This document shows, in pieces, positions 17,787 through 27,411 of a stretch of 46,312 nucleotides of DNA. The notes beneath the pieces are model-generated. The model worked only from the letters and a program-made list of their open reading frames with translations, was not told the DNA's origin and did no database searches. How positions within the stretch are numbered: position 1 is the stretch's first letter; each line of letters begins with the position of its first letter. Made by a program: the position numbers and the translations under genes. This DNA is from Saprospiraceae bacterium (GTDB lineage: Bacteria > Bacteroidota > Bacteroidia > Chitinophagales > Saprospiraceae): NCBI GenBank assembly GCA_020629935.1, contig JAHDCJ010000031.1, forward strand, positions 1-46,312, in the 5' to 3' direction.

Positions 17787-19223
17787 ATGAAACAACTCAA
17801 CAGTATTGATGCAGCATTTTTGTACTTAGAATCTGCTAAGGCACCCATGCATGTAGGAGGCGTATATATATTTGAAAAACCAGAAGGTAAAGATCAATTT
17901 AATTATAAAGAATTTAGAGATTTTATTGGATCTAGAATTCATCAAGTCGATATGTTTCGACAACGATTGGTCGAAGTACCTTTAAATTTAGGCCGACCTT
18001 ATTGGGCCAAAGATCCTGATTTCAATCTTGACTTTCACCTTGCCCATATGGCTGTTCCTCAGCCTGGAGGCTTAAAAGAACTTATGGCATTAGCTGGTCG
18101 AATTTTTAGCCGCCCATTAGATCGAGGTCGTCCCTTATGGGAAATGGCTTTTGTAGAAGGTTTGAATGGAATTGATAATTTAAAGCCAGGTTCTTTTGCA
18201 GTAATAGCAAAAGCTCACCATGCCGCAATTGATGGAATGTCTGGCGCTACTATGATGGCCGCTATTTTCGATATGTTTCCGAAACCCGTAAAGGTTAAAC
18301 CAGAAGAAAAACCATTCAAAGGAGAAAAAATTCCACATGGTCTAAAGTTAATTACTAAATCAACAGGCAAAGCACTTAATACTCCGCTAAAGGTTTTAAA
18401 ATTTGCAAAGAATACGGCAGTAAGTACTACAAGTACTGTCATAGAAGCCGCTAAGAAAAAAGTAAAAGCACCACCTCGATTATTTTCTTCCCCCAAAACC
18501 CTATTTAATGTCCCAGTTACCCACAATCGAATATTTTCGGGTTCATGGGTAGAATTGGATCGAATAAAAGCGATTAAAAATAAAGTTGAAGGAACGACCA
18601 TTAATGATGTGGTTTTGACGATTTGTTCGGGTGCTCTTTCGAAATATTTAAAAGGGAAGAAGAATCCTCCTAAGAAATCTTTGGTCGCTATGGCGCCTAT
18701 TTCTGTACGTTCAGAAAGCAAAAAGAATGCTGGTGGAAATCAGATTTCAGGTATGCTTGTTTCTCTTGCCACAGACGAAAAAGATTTATTGAGTCGATTA
18801 CATGCGATTAATACCAGTTCGAAAGGTTCAAAAGTTTATAGTAAAGCTGTGGGGGCAGAGCAAATGATGGATTTAGTTCCTTCACAATTAGCCTCATTAG
18901 CTTCGAGGCTTTATACGACTATGGGTGTTTCTGAGATGCATAATCCTTTGTACAATTTAATTATTACCAATGTACCCGGACCGCCAATTCCCTTATATTT
19001 AAATGGGGCTAAAATGCGAGCAATCTTTGGTCTTTCCCCTTTATTTGATGGAATGGCTTTGATTATTACGGTCTTTAGTTATTCTGGACGCGTATATTTT
19101 GGTCTGGCTTCTTGTCAAGAAATCATGCCCGATATTGATGACCTTTCAGAATACATCAAAGACGCTTTAACAGAATTAGAGGCTGCGGTAAACAAGAAAA
19201 AAACGAAAAAACAAAAAGCATAA
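17787..19223 (+). CDS. Wax ester synthase/diacylglycerol acyltransferase (WS/DGAT)
   Basis: Transfers an acyl group from acyl-CoA to a fatty alcohol or diacylglycerol, making wax esters or triacylglycerol at the membrane. The active-site motif HHxxxDG is present as KAHHAAIDGMSG (His144, His145, Asp149). Other family marks are MKQLNSIDAAFLYLES at the N-terminus, RPLDRGRPLWEM, TINDVVLTICSGAL and NLIITNVPGPPIPLYLNG. The length of 478 aa is typical. A basic, lysine-rich insertion lies at about 190-235, and the C-terminus is also lysine-rich. The next gene, a lipase-like hydrolase, starts 45 nt downstream, suggesting a storage-lipid synthesis and turnover pair. The family is well known in actinobacteria and Acinetobacter. 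Confidence 0.93.
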   Translation: MKQLNSIDAAFLYLESAKAPMHVGGVYIFEKPEGKDQFNYKEFRDFIGSRIHQVDMFRQRLVEVPLNLGRPYWAKDPDFNLDFHLAHMAVPQPGGLKELMALAGRIFSRPLDRGRPLWEMAFVEGLNGIDNLKPGSFAVIAKAHHAAIDGMSGATMMAAIFDMFPKPVKVKPEEKPFKGEKIPHGLKLITKSTGKALNTPLKVLKFAKNTAVSTTSTVIEAAKKKVKAPPRLFSSPKTLFNVPVTHNRIFSGSWVELDRIKAIKNKVEGTTINDVVLTICSGALSKYLKGKKNPPKKSLVAMAPISVRSESKKNAGGNQISGMLVSLATDEKDLLSRLHAINTSSKGSKVYSKAVGAEQMMDLVPSQLASLASRLYTTMGVSEMHNPLYNLIITNVPGPPIPLYLNGAKMRAIFGLSPLFDGMALIITVFSYSGRVYFGLASCQEIMPDIDDLSEYIKDALTELEAAVNKKKTKKQKA

Positions 19224-19268
19224 CCCAAACTTAATTTAACGAATTCTAATTGCACAAAAAACCAACTT

Positions 19269-20042
19269 ATGCCCAATAGCATACCTTACCAAAGCCCTAC
19301 GAAATGGATGTTTCTTGCTGAAAGCCGTGCCTTATTAGGCCTTAGACTGTATTTGTCTAAATTTCCACAATTAGTAAAAATGCCCAAAGGAGATGGACAT
19401 CCTGTAATGGTACTTCCTGGCTTTATGGGAAGCGACCTTTCTACCTTACCCATTCGTTTTTATCTCAAACGTTTGGGCTATAAAGTCCATACTTGGGGCT
19501 TAGGACGAAATTTAGCGAAAGAAGAATATGAAGAGCCTTTACGAGAAAATGTAGAAAAATTATTTCAAAAATATAATCGTAAAGTCACATTAATTGGTTG
19601 GAGTCTTGGCGGCGTGTTTGGAAGAGAAGTCGCAAGAGATATGCCCGATAAGATTAGACAGGTCGTAACCATGGCTTCTCCTTTTGGTGGAATTGATGAA
19701 GTGACCAGTGTAGGCTGGATTTATGAGTTTTTACGAAGAAAAAAAATAAAAGAACTTGATCCTGAGCTAGTTAGCAGACTTAAACTACCTATACCTGTCC
19801 CTTGCACCAATATTTATAGCAAAGGAGATGGCATCGTTTCTTGGACCGTTTGTATAGATAAAGAGACCACAGATGTCCCCAGTCAGAACATTGAAGTTAG
19901 AGGAAGTCACTCTGGTTTGGGGCATCATCCAGGTGTTTTATTTTGCATAGCGAACCGTTTAGCACAGCCTGAAGGCACTTGGAAAAACTTTGATGAAGCA
20001 GAATGGGAACAATATTTGAAACCTAAAACCTGTTTACTTTAA
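19269..20042 (+). CDS. Lipase-like alpha/beta hydrolase
   Basis: A 257-aa alpha/beta hydrolase resembling triacylglycerol lipase/PGAP1-like enzymes. GHPVMVLPGFMGSD supplies the oxyanion-hole strand, and LIGWSLGGVFGRE is the nucleophile elbow with Ser112. The acid is probably the Asp in YSKGDGIVSW, and the base the His in RGSHSGLGHHP. No signal peptide is visible, so the substrate should be intracellular. Position directly after WS/DGAT supports a role on neutral lipids or in releasing acyl groups, but that is inference. The gap to the following OmpA-type gene is only 18 nt, so transcription may continue into it. Confidence 0.8.
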   Translation: MPNSIPYQSPTKWMFLAESRALLGLRLYLSKFPQLVKMPKGDGHPVMVLPGFMGSDLSTLPIRFYLKRLGYKVHTWGLGRNLAKEEYEEPLRENVEKLFQKYNRKVTLIGWSLGGVFGREVARDMPDKIRQVVTMASPFGGIDEVTSVGWIYEFLRRKKIKELDPELVSRLKLPIPVPCTNIYSKGDGIVSWTVCIDKETTDVPSQNIEVRGSHSGLGHHPGVLFCIANRLAQPEGTWKNFDEAEWEQYLKPKTCLL

Positions 20043-20060
20043 AATACATTAGTTGAACTT

Positions 20061-21842
20061 ATGAAAACATTACATTTCGGATTTGTTTTATTGCTTCTAT
20101 TGCCATTATTCAGTTTTGGACAGGATACCATTATTGTAGCTAATATTGAGCGTTATCAAGAGCTCAATGCCACGCATTCTTTCAATGATATTGTAGTCGA
20201 TGCGGCAAATAATAAATGGATAGTAACGGATAAGGGTGGTTTTAAAATTCCTAATTTCTATAAACCTGCGGATACCGTTTCCAATGTAGGAGGGAAAGCT
20301 TTGGCTATAGATAGGAATAATCAAGTGTGGATGGATCAATTTGGTCAACCCATCTACAATCCCAAAACAGGTCAAGCACTTTCATATAGAGCTACTGATG
20401 GAAAAATAAAAGTGAATAGTATGTCTAGTCAAGACAGCTTATTGTGGGTAGGTACGGACAATGGGTTGTATGTATTCTTGTTAGATGATTTTTCTTTCGT
20501 AAAAAAAATGAATAGCTCGAACTCTAAAATTCCTGATAATATAATCAATGATGTTTTTGCTGATGACCGAGGAGTTGTTTGGGTTGGAACCAATAAAGGA
20601 ATTTGTCGGATTGCCAATAAAGGTGGAAAAGCTTATGAAAAAAATAATCGCTTTACCGCCATTAGTAGTTCAAAAGAAGGAATCTGGATCAATGGAAGTA
20701 AAGAAATGTGGTTAGTTGATCATTATAATCGATGGTACCCCGCAGCAATAGACAAAAAATTAAGTCGTGGTGCCGTACGTGGTATTTGTTCGGATAAAAA
20801 TGGAATCATTTATATTGCTTCTGAAATTCTAGTTCAATATAATCCTTATAAAAATGAGATCAATATCTTTGATGAGAAGGATGGTTTAGTCAATACGGAA
20901 TTCTTATGTATTGTTGCCGATGATTATAATCATATATGGGCGGGCACTGCCAATCAAGGCTTATACCGAATAACCTTTACAGAAGAATATGGAGATCGAC
21001 TTACCGCTTTAGCTATTGTACAAGAAGAAATTAAATGTTATGGCCAAGGCATGGGTTCTATATTAATCAATGCCAAAGGAGGAAAAGGCCCTTATCGTTA
21101 TCTTTGGGATAATCTCAATTTAAATGGCCCCAATCCTAAAAATTTAGCCGCTGGAGATTATGCGGTAACCGTAATGGATAGCGAGGGTAAATCAATTGAA
21201 ATAATGACCACCTTAACCCAACCCAGTCAAGTAATCGTAAAACCCGACTATGTTCGCCGAATCTCTGCAAAAGGAATGAAAGACGGGCGTGCAAAAGTCA
21301 ATGTACAAGGTGGGAAAGCGCCTTATGCTTATTTATGGTCTAATGGACAAACTACTGATATAGCTAAACGATTACCTATGGGTTTTCACAATGTTACAGT
21401 AACCGATGGAAATGGCTGTGAGAATGTCATGCAATTGGAAATTCAGAAAGAAAGTGCAATGCCCGATTTAGTAATAAAAGATATTGAAGAAGGGCAAACT
21501 CTGACTGTAAATGAATTGTCCTTTAAGGCAGATTCAACGGAAATCACCTCCGCTTCTTATCCTGTATTGGAAGAAATCGAAAACTTTTTAAATGAAAATC
21601 CTAAAGTAAAAATTGAAGTTGGAGGACATACCAATAATATCCCTTCCGATGAATTTTGTTTTAGATTATCTACTGCCAGAGCAAAAAACATAGCTGAATA
21701 TTTATATAAAAAAGGAATTCGTCCAGAGCGAGTAACTTATAAAGGTTATGGAAAAACAACCCCTATTGCCTCCAATATGACCGAAGCAGGTAGGAAGCGA
21801 AATCAGCGGGTAGAAATAAAAATTATCTCACTAAAAGATTGA
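20061..21842 (+). CDS. Exported propeller / SprB-like repeat / OmpA-domain protein
   Basis: A 593-aa envelope protein. Residues 1-20 are a signal peptide ending in FSFGQ. Residues about 30-315 form two-component-regulator-type propeller blades, with repeated cores LWVGTDNGLYVF, VWVGTNKGICRI and IWAGTANQGLYRI. Two SprB-like/PKD-like repeats follow (GGKGPYRYLWDN and GGKAPYAYLWSNG, each ending in a VTVxD segment). The C-terminus (about 475-590) is an OmpA domain with VGGHTNNIPSDEF and RKRNQRVEIKI, which should bind peptidoglycan; the usual GHTD aspartate is Asn here. The combination suggests a surface or periplasmic sensor or adhesin scaffold anchored to the wall. The gene follows the lipase by 18 nt. 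Confidence 0.78.
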   Translation: MKTLHFGFVLLLLLPLFSFGQDTIIVANIERYQELNATHSFNDIVVDAANNKWIVTDKGGFKIPNFYKPADTVSNVGGKALAIDRNNQVWMDQFGQPIYNPKTGQALSYRATDGKIKVNSMSSQDSLLWVGTDNGLYVFLLDDFSFVKKMNSSNSKIPDNIINDVFADDRGVVWVGTNKGICRIANKGGKAYEKNNRFTAISSSKEGIWINGSKEMWLVDHYNRWYPAAIDKKLSRGAVRGICSDKNGIIYIASEILVQYNPYKNEINIFDEKDGLVNTEFLCIVADDYNHIWAGTANQGLYRITFTEEYGDRLTALAIVQEEIKCYGQGMGSILINAKGGKGPYRYLWDNLNLNGPNPKNLAAGDYAVTVMDSEGKSIEIMTTLTQPSQVIVKPDYVRRISAKGMKDGRAKVNVQGGKAPYAYLWSNGQTTDIAKRLPMGFHNVTVTDGNGCENVMQLEIQKESAMPDLVIKDIEEGQTLTVNELSFKADSTEITSASYPVLEEIENFLNENPKVKIEVGGHTNNIPSDEFCFRLSTARAKNIAEYLYKKGIRPERVTYKGYGKTTPIASNMTEAGRKRNQRVEIKIISLKD

Positions 21843-21925
21843 TCATTTATCTAGAAAATCAATTTAAATAAACAATTTCGGATTCGTTGGGTTTATTTTA
21901 TATCTTCAACAAAATTTAAACTCCT

Positions 21926-22324
21926 ATGAAGAACATCGTAGTCATGGCCCACAATTCCCACAAACCCGCTTTAGCCACCTTTCTAAAGGAAAGAGAAGAA
22001 TGGCTTTGGGGAAGAAAATTAGTTGCTACTGGTCGATCAGCCGAAACCATTGAAAAAGAAAATTTCAAATCCCCCATTAAGCACTTAAGTCCAGGGAAAT
22101 ATGGTGGTTATAATCAAATTACCGAAATGGTCAATGCTGGAGAAGTAGATATGGTGATCTTTTTCCAAGATGTAGAAGTGCAGGTATATCATGATGATAT
22201 ACGTAAATTATTAGATGCTTGTAATACCAAAAATATTCCATTAGCCACCAATCCTGCTTCCGCAGATTTAATGATTATCGGAATCATTCGAAAAGAATAT
22301 AGTGAACGGAATTTTGGCGGTTAA
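21926..22324 (+). CDS. Methylglyoxal synthase-like protein, catalytic Asp missing
   Basis: A 132-aa protein with the MGS-like fold. It has VVMAHNSHKPAL (family AHDxxK), LVATGRS (phosphate loop), SPGKYGGYNQI (family GPxGGDQQ), FFQDVEVQVYHDDI and PLATNPASAD. Compared with E. coli MgsA, His19, Lys23, Asp91 and His98 have counterparts (His9, Lys13, Asp82, His89). The catalytic base Asp71 is Tyr62, and Asp20 is Asn10. Loss of Asp71 should abolish or strongly change conversion of dihydroxyacetone phosphate to methylglyoxal. It may bind a phosphorylated ligand without catalysis or do another reaction. Its stop codon overlaps that of the convergent E1 gene by 4 nt. Confidence 0.72.
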   Translation: MKNIVVMAHNSHKPALATFLKEREEWLWGRKLVATGRSAETIEKENFKSPIKHLSPGKYGGYNQITEMVNAGEVDMVIFFQDVEVQVYHDDIRKLLDACNTKNIPLATNPASADLMIIGIIRKEYSERNFGG

Positions 22325-24393
22325 TAGTCTAACAAATTACCAATAGCTTCCGTTACTTTTTCGATGGAAGGAATCATAGTTTGTTCTAATATCGAATTCA
22401 GTGGAATCGCAGGCATATTCGCAGAACCAATCGTTCGAACAGGTGCATCTAAAGATTCAAAACAATGCTCTTGGATTCGAGCAGCTAGGCTTTGAGCAAA
22501 GGTATTATTTACGGGTTCTTCCGTAACAACCAAACATTTACTATGGACATTAACCGAATTAAAAACCGTTTCAGTATCTAGTGGATTAAGCGTTCTAAGG
22601 TCAATGATTTCTATTCGTCCTGGAAATTGTTCTGCTGCATTTAATGCCCAATGTACGCCCATTCCGTAAGTGACGACCGTCATACTTTCTCCAGCTTTAA
22701 TTTTATCTTCTGTAGCTTCTAAAGCGATCCGAGCTTTACCAAAAGGAATCACATAATTTTCATCAGGCTCAATCGTTCTTGCGGCGTCTGTTCCACGTAC
22801 TTTTGACCAATATAATCCTTTATGTTCAAAAATAACGACTGGATTTGGATCATAATAAGCCGACTTCATTAAGCCTTTTAAATCTGCTCCTGTGCTTGGG
22901 TAGGCAACTTTGACGCCTTCAATATTGACCACTACAGATTCTACACTAGACGAATGATAAGGCCCTCCACTTCCATAAGCTCCAATAGGTACTCTAATGA
23001 TGCAACTGGCTGGCCATTTTCCATTAGAGAGATAGTAAGAACGGCTTACTTCAGTAAACAATTGATTTAATCCTGGCCAAATATAATCCGCAAATTGAAC
23101 TTCAACAATCGGCTTTAATCCTACAGCAGACATTCCTACTGTACTTCCTATAATAAAAGCTTCTTGTATAGGCGTATTAAATACACGATCATCACCAAAC
23201 GTTTGAGCAAGGGTTGCTGCTTCTCTAAACACTCCACCTAAACGAGCTCCCACATCTTGTCCATACAGTAAACATTCTTTATGCGTATGCATTAATTCTT
23301 TTATCGCAAACAATGCCGAATCTACCATAACTGTTGCTTCTTTATCCGTAGGTTCTCGCTCTCCTACTTCTTCGGTAATTGGACTCGGTGCATATTTATG
23401 GGTATATAAATCTTCAGGTCTAGGATCTTCTGCTTCTTTAGATCGATTATAATCTTCTTTAACTAAAGCCATAGCCTCAGCTTCTATCTTCTTTAGTGCC
23501 TTTTCGGTCACGCCTTCTGCACGAAGATACTTTCTAAACTTAGGATATGGATCTCTTGATTCTGCTTCTTCCAGATCATCTCGATACCATTCCTTTCGCA
23601 CACCAGAGGTATGGTGATTAAGCAAAGGCACTTTGGCGTGAACTAAAAATGGTCGTCTTTCTTTTCTTATCGTTTCATAAACTTCTTGAATCGTAAGATA
23701 ACATTCTAAGAAATTGGTTCCGTCAATTGTACGCACTTCAATACCAGGAAATCCTTTCGCATATTCTGTAGCATCAGCCTGACGAATTTCATCGGCATGT
23801 GCAGAAATATCCCATTCATTATCTTGTACTAGATATAAAATGGGGAACTGTTTTAAAGAAGCCATTTGGAAAGCTTCAGAGACTTCACCTTCTGTTACCG
23901 AAGCATCGCCAAGCGAACAAACAACCACAGGATAGTCGTTTCCATAATCTTCATCAAGGCCAAGTTTTTCTTTATATTGAATACCCATTGCTACCCCCGT
24001 AGAAGGGATTGCTTGCATACCTGTAGCGGAAGATTGATGGGGTACTTTAGGTTTATCTGGATCATTTAAACTCGGATGAGAATAATACGAGCGTCCTCCA
24101 GAAAAAGGATCATCTCTTTTGGCCATCAGTTGCAACATCAAATCATATGGGGTACAACCAATACTTAATAATGTGGCATCATCTCGATAATAAGCCGATA
24201 AAAAATCTTGCGGTTTAAGTTGCATTCCTGTGGCTATTTGGATCGCCTCATGTCCACGCGAAGTAGCATGTACATATTTAGAAACAAACTTAAAGTTTTC
24301 TTCATAAACCTCTGTCATACTTTTGGCCGTTGCCATTAATCGAAAGGCTTTCAATAAGGTTTTCTTCGCTACTTTTTTATCGGTTAAGATCAT
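22321..24393 (-). CDS. 2-oxo acid dehydrogenase E1, alpha-beta fusion (branched-chain type)
   Basis: A thiamine diphosphate-dependent decarboxylase component that hands acyl groups to lipoyl-E2. Residues 1-330 are the alpha part, with the TPP-binding motif GDASVTEGEVSEAF ending in LVQDN. Residues 350-690 are the beta part, with YGQDVGARLGGVF, FNTPIQEAFIIGSTVGMS and VTEEPVNNTFAQS. In most organisms alpha and beta are separate genes; fusions of about 690 aa are common in Bacteroidota. The style favours 2-oxoisovalerate dehydrogenase, but pyruvate cannot be excluded. It is the last gene of a minus-strand operon after paaZ and an enoyl-CoA hydratase, 6 nt behind the latter. No E2 or E3 gene is adjacent; the E2 at 602-1936 is a candidate partner. 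Confidence 0.9.
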   Translation of the reverse strand: MILTDKKVAKKTLLKAFRLMATAKSMTEVYEENFKFVSKYVHATSRGHEAIQIATGMQLKPQDFLSAYYRDDATLLSIGCTPYDLMLQLMAKRDDPFSGGRSYYSHPSLNDPDKPKVPHQSSATGMQAIPSTGVAMGIQYKEKLGLDEDYGNDYPVVVCSLGDASVTEGEVSEAFQMASLKQFPILYLVQDNEWDISAHADEIRQADATEYAKGFPGIEVRTIDGTNFLECYLTIQEVYETIRKERRPFLVHAKVPLLNHHTSGVRKEWYRDDLEEAESRDPYPKFRKYLRAEGVTEKALKKIEAEAMALVKEDYNRSKEAEDPRPEDLYTHKYAPSPITEEVGEREPTDKEATVMVDSALFAIKELMHTHKECLLYGQDVGARLGGVFREAATLAQTFGDDRVFNTPIQEAFIIGSTVGMSAVGLKPIVEVQFADYIWPGLNQLFTEVSRSYYLSNGKWPASCIIRVPIGAYGSGGPYHSSSVESVVVNIEGVKVAYPSTGADLKGLMKSAYYDPNPVVIFEHKGLYWSKVRGTDAARTIEPDENYVIPFGKARIALEATEDKIKAGESMTVVTYGMGVHWALNAAEQFPGRIEIIDLRTLNPLDTETVFNSVNVHSKCLVVTEEPVNNTFAQSLAARIQEHCFESLDAPVRTIGSANMPAIPLNSILEQTMIPSIEKVTEAIGNLLDY

Positions 24394-24399
24394 AAAGAT

Positions 24400-25170
24400 T
24401 TATTTCTTTTTAAATTTCTCAATTGCATTTTTGGTAAAATCAGATAAGACTAATTTACCACTCATTGCTGCACGTTCGGCTAATAACTCATCCCAATGTT
24501 CCGTGCCTTGCCAAAAGACTTTTTTCAATAAGCCCATGGCTTCAGGATTAGAATTGGACAAGGTATTGGCTAATTTTTCTACCGCTTCATCAAGTGCTTC
24601 TACGGTTTCAAATATTTCAGCAAATAAGCCTTTACTTCTCGCCCACTCTGATGTTCTCCATGAAGAAGCATCTATGGCCAATTGGCTCATGGCAGAAGTT
24701 CCGATTTTTCGTTCTACTGCTGGACCAACCACAAAAGGGCCAATCCCAACGGCCAATTCACTTAATTTTACAGAGGCAAATTTGGTGGCAAGGCAATAGT
24801 CTACCGCAGAAGCAAGACCAACTCCTCCGCCTACCGTTTTTCCTTGTACTCTTCCAATAATTAACTTCGAGCACTTTCTACAAGAGTTAATTACGTTGGC
24901 AAAACCAGAGAAAAAGATTCGTCCAGTTTCTAGATCTTGAATAGACATTAATTCATCAAAACTAGCTCCTGCACAAAAGGCTCGATTTCCTCCGCTCTTT
25001 AATATAATAACTTTTACTTGATTATCCACACTTAAAGCATCAATTGTTTGACTTAGCTTCGCTAGAAGATTTCCAGGTAATGAATTACTTAATGGATGTG
25101 AAAATTCAATCGTAGCAATTCCTCGTTCATCCGTCTTTGATTCTACGTATCCTTGTTCTAATACATTCAT
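24400..25170 (-). CDS. Enoyl-CoA hydratase/isomerase family protein (PaaF candidate)
   Basis: A crotonase-fold enzyme of 256 aa. The oxyanion-hole segments are NRAFCAGASFDEL and VQGKTVGGGVGLASAVD. The first catalytic Glu has a likely counterpart in KLSELAVGIGP, but the second is not obvious (region AMSQLAID), so the exact chemistry is uncertain. It sits between paaZ (24 nt upstream) and the E1 fusion (6 nt downstream). By context it could be the 2,3-dehydroadipyl-CoA hydratase PaaF, since the pathway needs one and PaaG is accounted for at 30180-30956. Methylglutaconyl-CoA hydratase in leucine breakdown is an alternative that would fit the neighbouring branched-chain-type E1. Confidence 0.7.
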   Translation of the reverse strand: MNVLEQGYVESKTDERGIATIEFSHPLSNSLPGNLLAKLSQTIDALSVDNQVKVIILKSGGNRAFCAGASFDELMSIQDLETGRIFFSGFANVINSCRKCSKLIIGRVQGKTVGGGVGLASAVDYCLATKFASVKLSELAVGIGPFVVGPAVERKIGTSAMSQLAIDASSWRTSEWARSKGLFAEIFETVEALDEAVEKLANTLSNSNPEAMGLLKKVFWQGTEHWDELLAERAAMSGKLVLSDFTKNAIEKFKKK

Positions 25171-25194
25171 TTTATTTCAAATTTTTGAAAGGGT

Positions 25195-27243
25195 TTAAAA
25201 TGTTTGATCTATTTTTTTCACCATGGTTAAAATAGTAGCTATCGCCACTGTCTCTCCTGTTTCGTCGTAGACATCCACTAAAAATTTCACAATACCTTTA
25301 GCAATATCTTCTTCACTCTTTTTCTCTTGGTTTATTTTTTCTTTCACCGTAAATCGTACCCCAATGGTCATTCCAGGATAAACAGGTTTTGTAAAGCGAC
25401 AATCTTCTAAACCATAATTTAATAACACAGGGCCTTTCGCAGGATCTACAAACAATCCTGCGGCTTTTGATAAAACAAAATAACCATGCGCTACTCTTCC
25501 TTCAAAGATGGTCCCTTCTAGAGAAGTGGCATCTACATGGGCATAAAAATTGTCTCCGCTCACATTCGCAAAATTGACGATATCCGCTTCGGTTACGGTA
25601 TGTTTGTGGGTGATTACCGTTTCTCCAACTTCTAATTCTTCAAAGTGTTTTCGGAATACGTGAACTGGTGTTATGATCGGTTTTGCGCCTACTTGAAATT
25701 GATTGGTTACTCTCGTTATTGAAGTAGGTGTACCTTGGATTGCACAGCGTTGGAGATAATGTTTTACTCCACGCATTCCTCCCATTTCTTCTCCTCCTCC
25801 TGCTCGACCTGGGCCTCCATGTACCAGCATGGGCATTGGTGATCCATGTCCTGTACTTTCTTTAGCGCTTTCTTCATTTAAGATCAAAATACGACCATGA
25901 TAAGCTGCGGCATTAACGATATATTCTTTAGCAATTTTATCATCTGCGGTCACAATAGAGCTTACTAAAGACCCCTTCCCCATTTGTGCTAATTCAATCG
26001 CTTCATCTAAGTTTTTATATGGCATTAGTGTACTTACAGGACCAAATACTTCGACTTCATGCGACACTAATTTTTTAAATGGATCATCGTTTAATAATAG
26101 TAGTGGACTAAAGAAAGCGCCTTTATCTTTATCCGCTCCAATCACTTCAAAATTTTCCATATCGCCATAGACAATTGGTGTATCTTTTATCAATAGATCA
26201 AGGTTCTCTTTTATACGATCAATTTGATCTCTAGAAACTAAAGAGCCCATACGCACACCTTCTACTTGAGGATCACCAATGGTCGTTTTGGCTAAGGATT
26301 TCCCTAAGGCAATTTGTACCTCTTCTATTAAATTTTCAGGGACAATAATACGACGCACTGCCGTACATTTTTGTCCAGCTTTAACGGTCATTTCTTTTCG
26401 TACCTCTTTAATAAAAAGATCAAATTCGACGGTGCCGGGTACTGCATCTTCACCTAATACCGCCGCATTCAAACTATCTGCTTCTAAATTAAATGAAACC
26501 GTATTGTCTATAATACTTGGCAATGTCTTTAACATTCTACCCGTCTTTGCAGAACCCGTAAATGTAACAATATCTTGCGCATTGACATGATCTAAAATTC
26601 CATGTCCTTTACCACAAACCAATTGAATGGCTCCTTCAGGAACGATACCTGATTCTACAATATCTTTGACCATCGCTTGCGTAAGAAAACTGGTAATTTC
26701 AGAAGGCTTCACAATAGCAGGTACACCCGCCAACCAATTGACTGCCAACTTTTCTAACATTCCCCAAATCGGGAAATTAAAGGCATTGATATGAATGGCT
26801 ACGCCTCTTTTGGGCACCATGATGTGATGTCCAATAAATGTACCTTCTTTAGATAAATTTACCGCATCGCCATCAATATAAAAAGGTTCATCTTGAAATT
26901 GTTTTCGCAAACTTGCATAAGCGAATAAGGTGCCAATTCCGCCGTCAATATCAATCCAGCTATCTACTTTAGTCGCTCCAGTTTGGTAACTAATGGGATA
27001 ATATTTTTTGCGCATGCCATGTAGATGCAAGGCCAATTTCTTGAGCATGAGTCCTCGTTCTACAAAGGTCATTTTTCTAAGATTTGGCCCACCGATTCGA
27101 CGACCATAAACCATCATATCTGCATAATCCAAACCTTCGCTACCACAGGTGCTAATAATTTCACCAGTAATTGCATTAAATTGGGGATGACCACTTCCAT
27201 CGTGATTCACCCATTTTCCTTTGATTAGATTGGGTAATTTCAT
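25195..27243 (-). CDS. paaZ: PaaZ: oxepin-CoA hydrolase / semialdehyde dehydrogenase
   Basis: Bifunctional enzyme of aerobic phenylacetyl-CoA breakdown. The MaoC-like domain opens the oxepin-CoA ring and the aldehyde dehydrogenase domain oxidises the resulting semialdehyde to 3-oxo-5,6-dehydrosuberyl-CoA. The ALDH domain (about 1-520) has [20 protein letters not shown], Glu254 in FNLEADS and the nucleophile Cys293 in GQKCTAVRR. The hydratase domain (about 535-682) has [10 protein letters not shown], with Asp564 and His569. These match E. coli PaaZ Cys295, Glu256 and Asp561 with a shift of 2-3 residues. The start chosen is ATG at 27243, giving 682 aa against 681 in E. coli; a TTG 18 codons upstream would add an unconserved tail. 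First gene of the minus-strand block; a possible -7 box TATTTTTG lies at 27287-27294. Confidence 0.96.
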   Translation of the reverse strand: MKLPNLIKGKWVNHDGSGHPQFNAITGEIISTCGSEGLDYADMMVYGRRIGGPNLRKMTFVERGLMLKKLALHLHGMRKKYYPISYQTGATKVDSWIDIDGGIGTLFAYASLRKQFQDEPFYIDGDAVNLSKEGTFIGHHIMVPKRGVAIHINAFNFPIWGMLEKLAVNWLAGVPAIVKPSEITSFLTQAMVKDIVESGIVPEGAIQLVCGKGHGILDHVNAQDIVTFTGSAKTGRMLKTLPSIIDNTVSFNLEADSLNAAVLGEDAVPGTVEFDLFIKEVRKEMTVKAGQKCTAVRRIIVPENLIEEVQIALGKSLAKTTIGDPQVEGVRMGSLVSRDQIDRIKENLDLLIKDTPIVYGDMENFEVIGADKDKGAFFSPLLLLNDDPFKKLVSHEVEVFGPVSTLMPYKNLDEAIELAQMGKGSLVSSIVTADDKIAKEYIVNAAAYHGRILILNEESAKESTGHGSPMPMLVHGGPGRAGGGEEMGGMRGVKHYLQRCAIQGTPTSITRVTNQFQVGAKPIITPVHVFRKHFEELEVGETVITHKHTVTEADIVNFANVSGDNFYAHVDATSLEGTIFEGRVAHGYFVLSKAAGLFVDPAKGPVLLNYGLEDCRFTKPVYPGMTIGVRFTVKEKINQEKKSEEDIAKGIVKFLVDVYDETGETVAIATILTMVKKIDQTF

Positions 27244-27286
27244 GTATAGCTTGTTTTTAAAAGAACGATTTTCAAAATGAAGTCTG

Positions 27287-27294
27287 CAAAAATA
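27287..27294 (-). promoter_or_regulatory. Candidate -7 box for the paaZ operon
   Basis: On the minus strand TATTTTTG matches TAnnTTTG. The predicted start would give a leader of about 37 nt before the paaZ ATG. The -33 position has only a weak match (TTAT), so the site is tentative. No obvious PaaR- or PaaX-type operator palindrome is visible beside it. Confidence 0.35.
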
Positions 27295-27411
27295 CAAAGC
27301 TTTAGCGAACTTTAATAAAAAGTAAGTGTAGCAAATCTAAAATGTGTCTTTGATTTTATCTTCTATCTTAATTTAGCTAAATTAGGGCTCACATTAATTT
27401 GTCTAAACGAT

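Noticed and set aside
18215-18721. 168-codon open frame on the minus strand inside the WS/DGAT gene
   Set aside because: It lies wholly opposite a gene with a clear active site and shows no domain of its own.
24323-24799. 158-codon plus-strand frame across the E1/hydratase junction
   Set aside because: Mirror image of two well-supported minus-strand genes, with low-complexity translation.
27244-27297. 18-codon N-terminal extension of PaaZ from a TTG
   Set aside because: It would cover the predicted promoter and leader, and the ATG at 27243 matches E. coli PaaZ in length.
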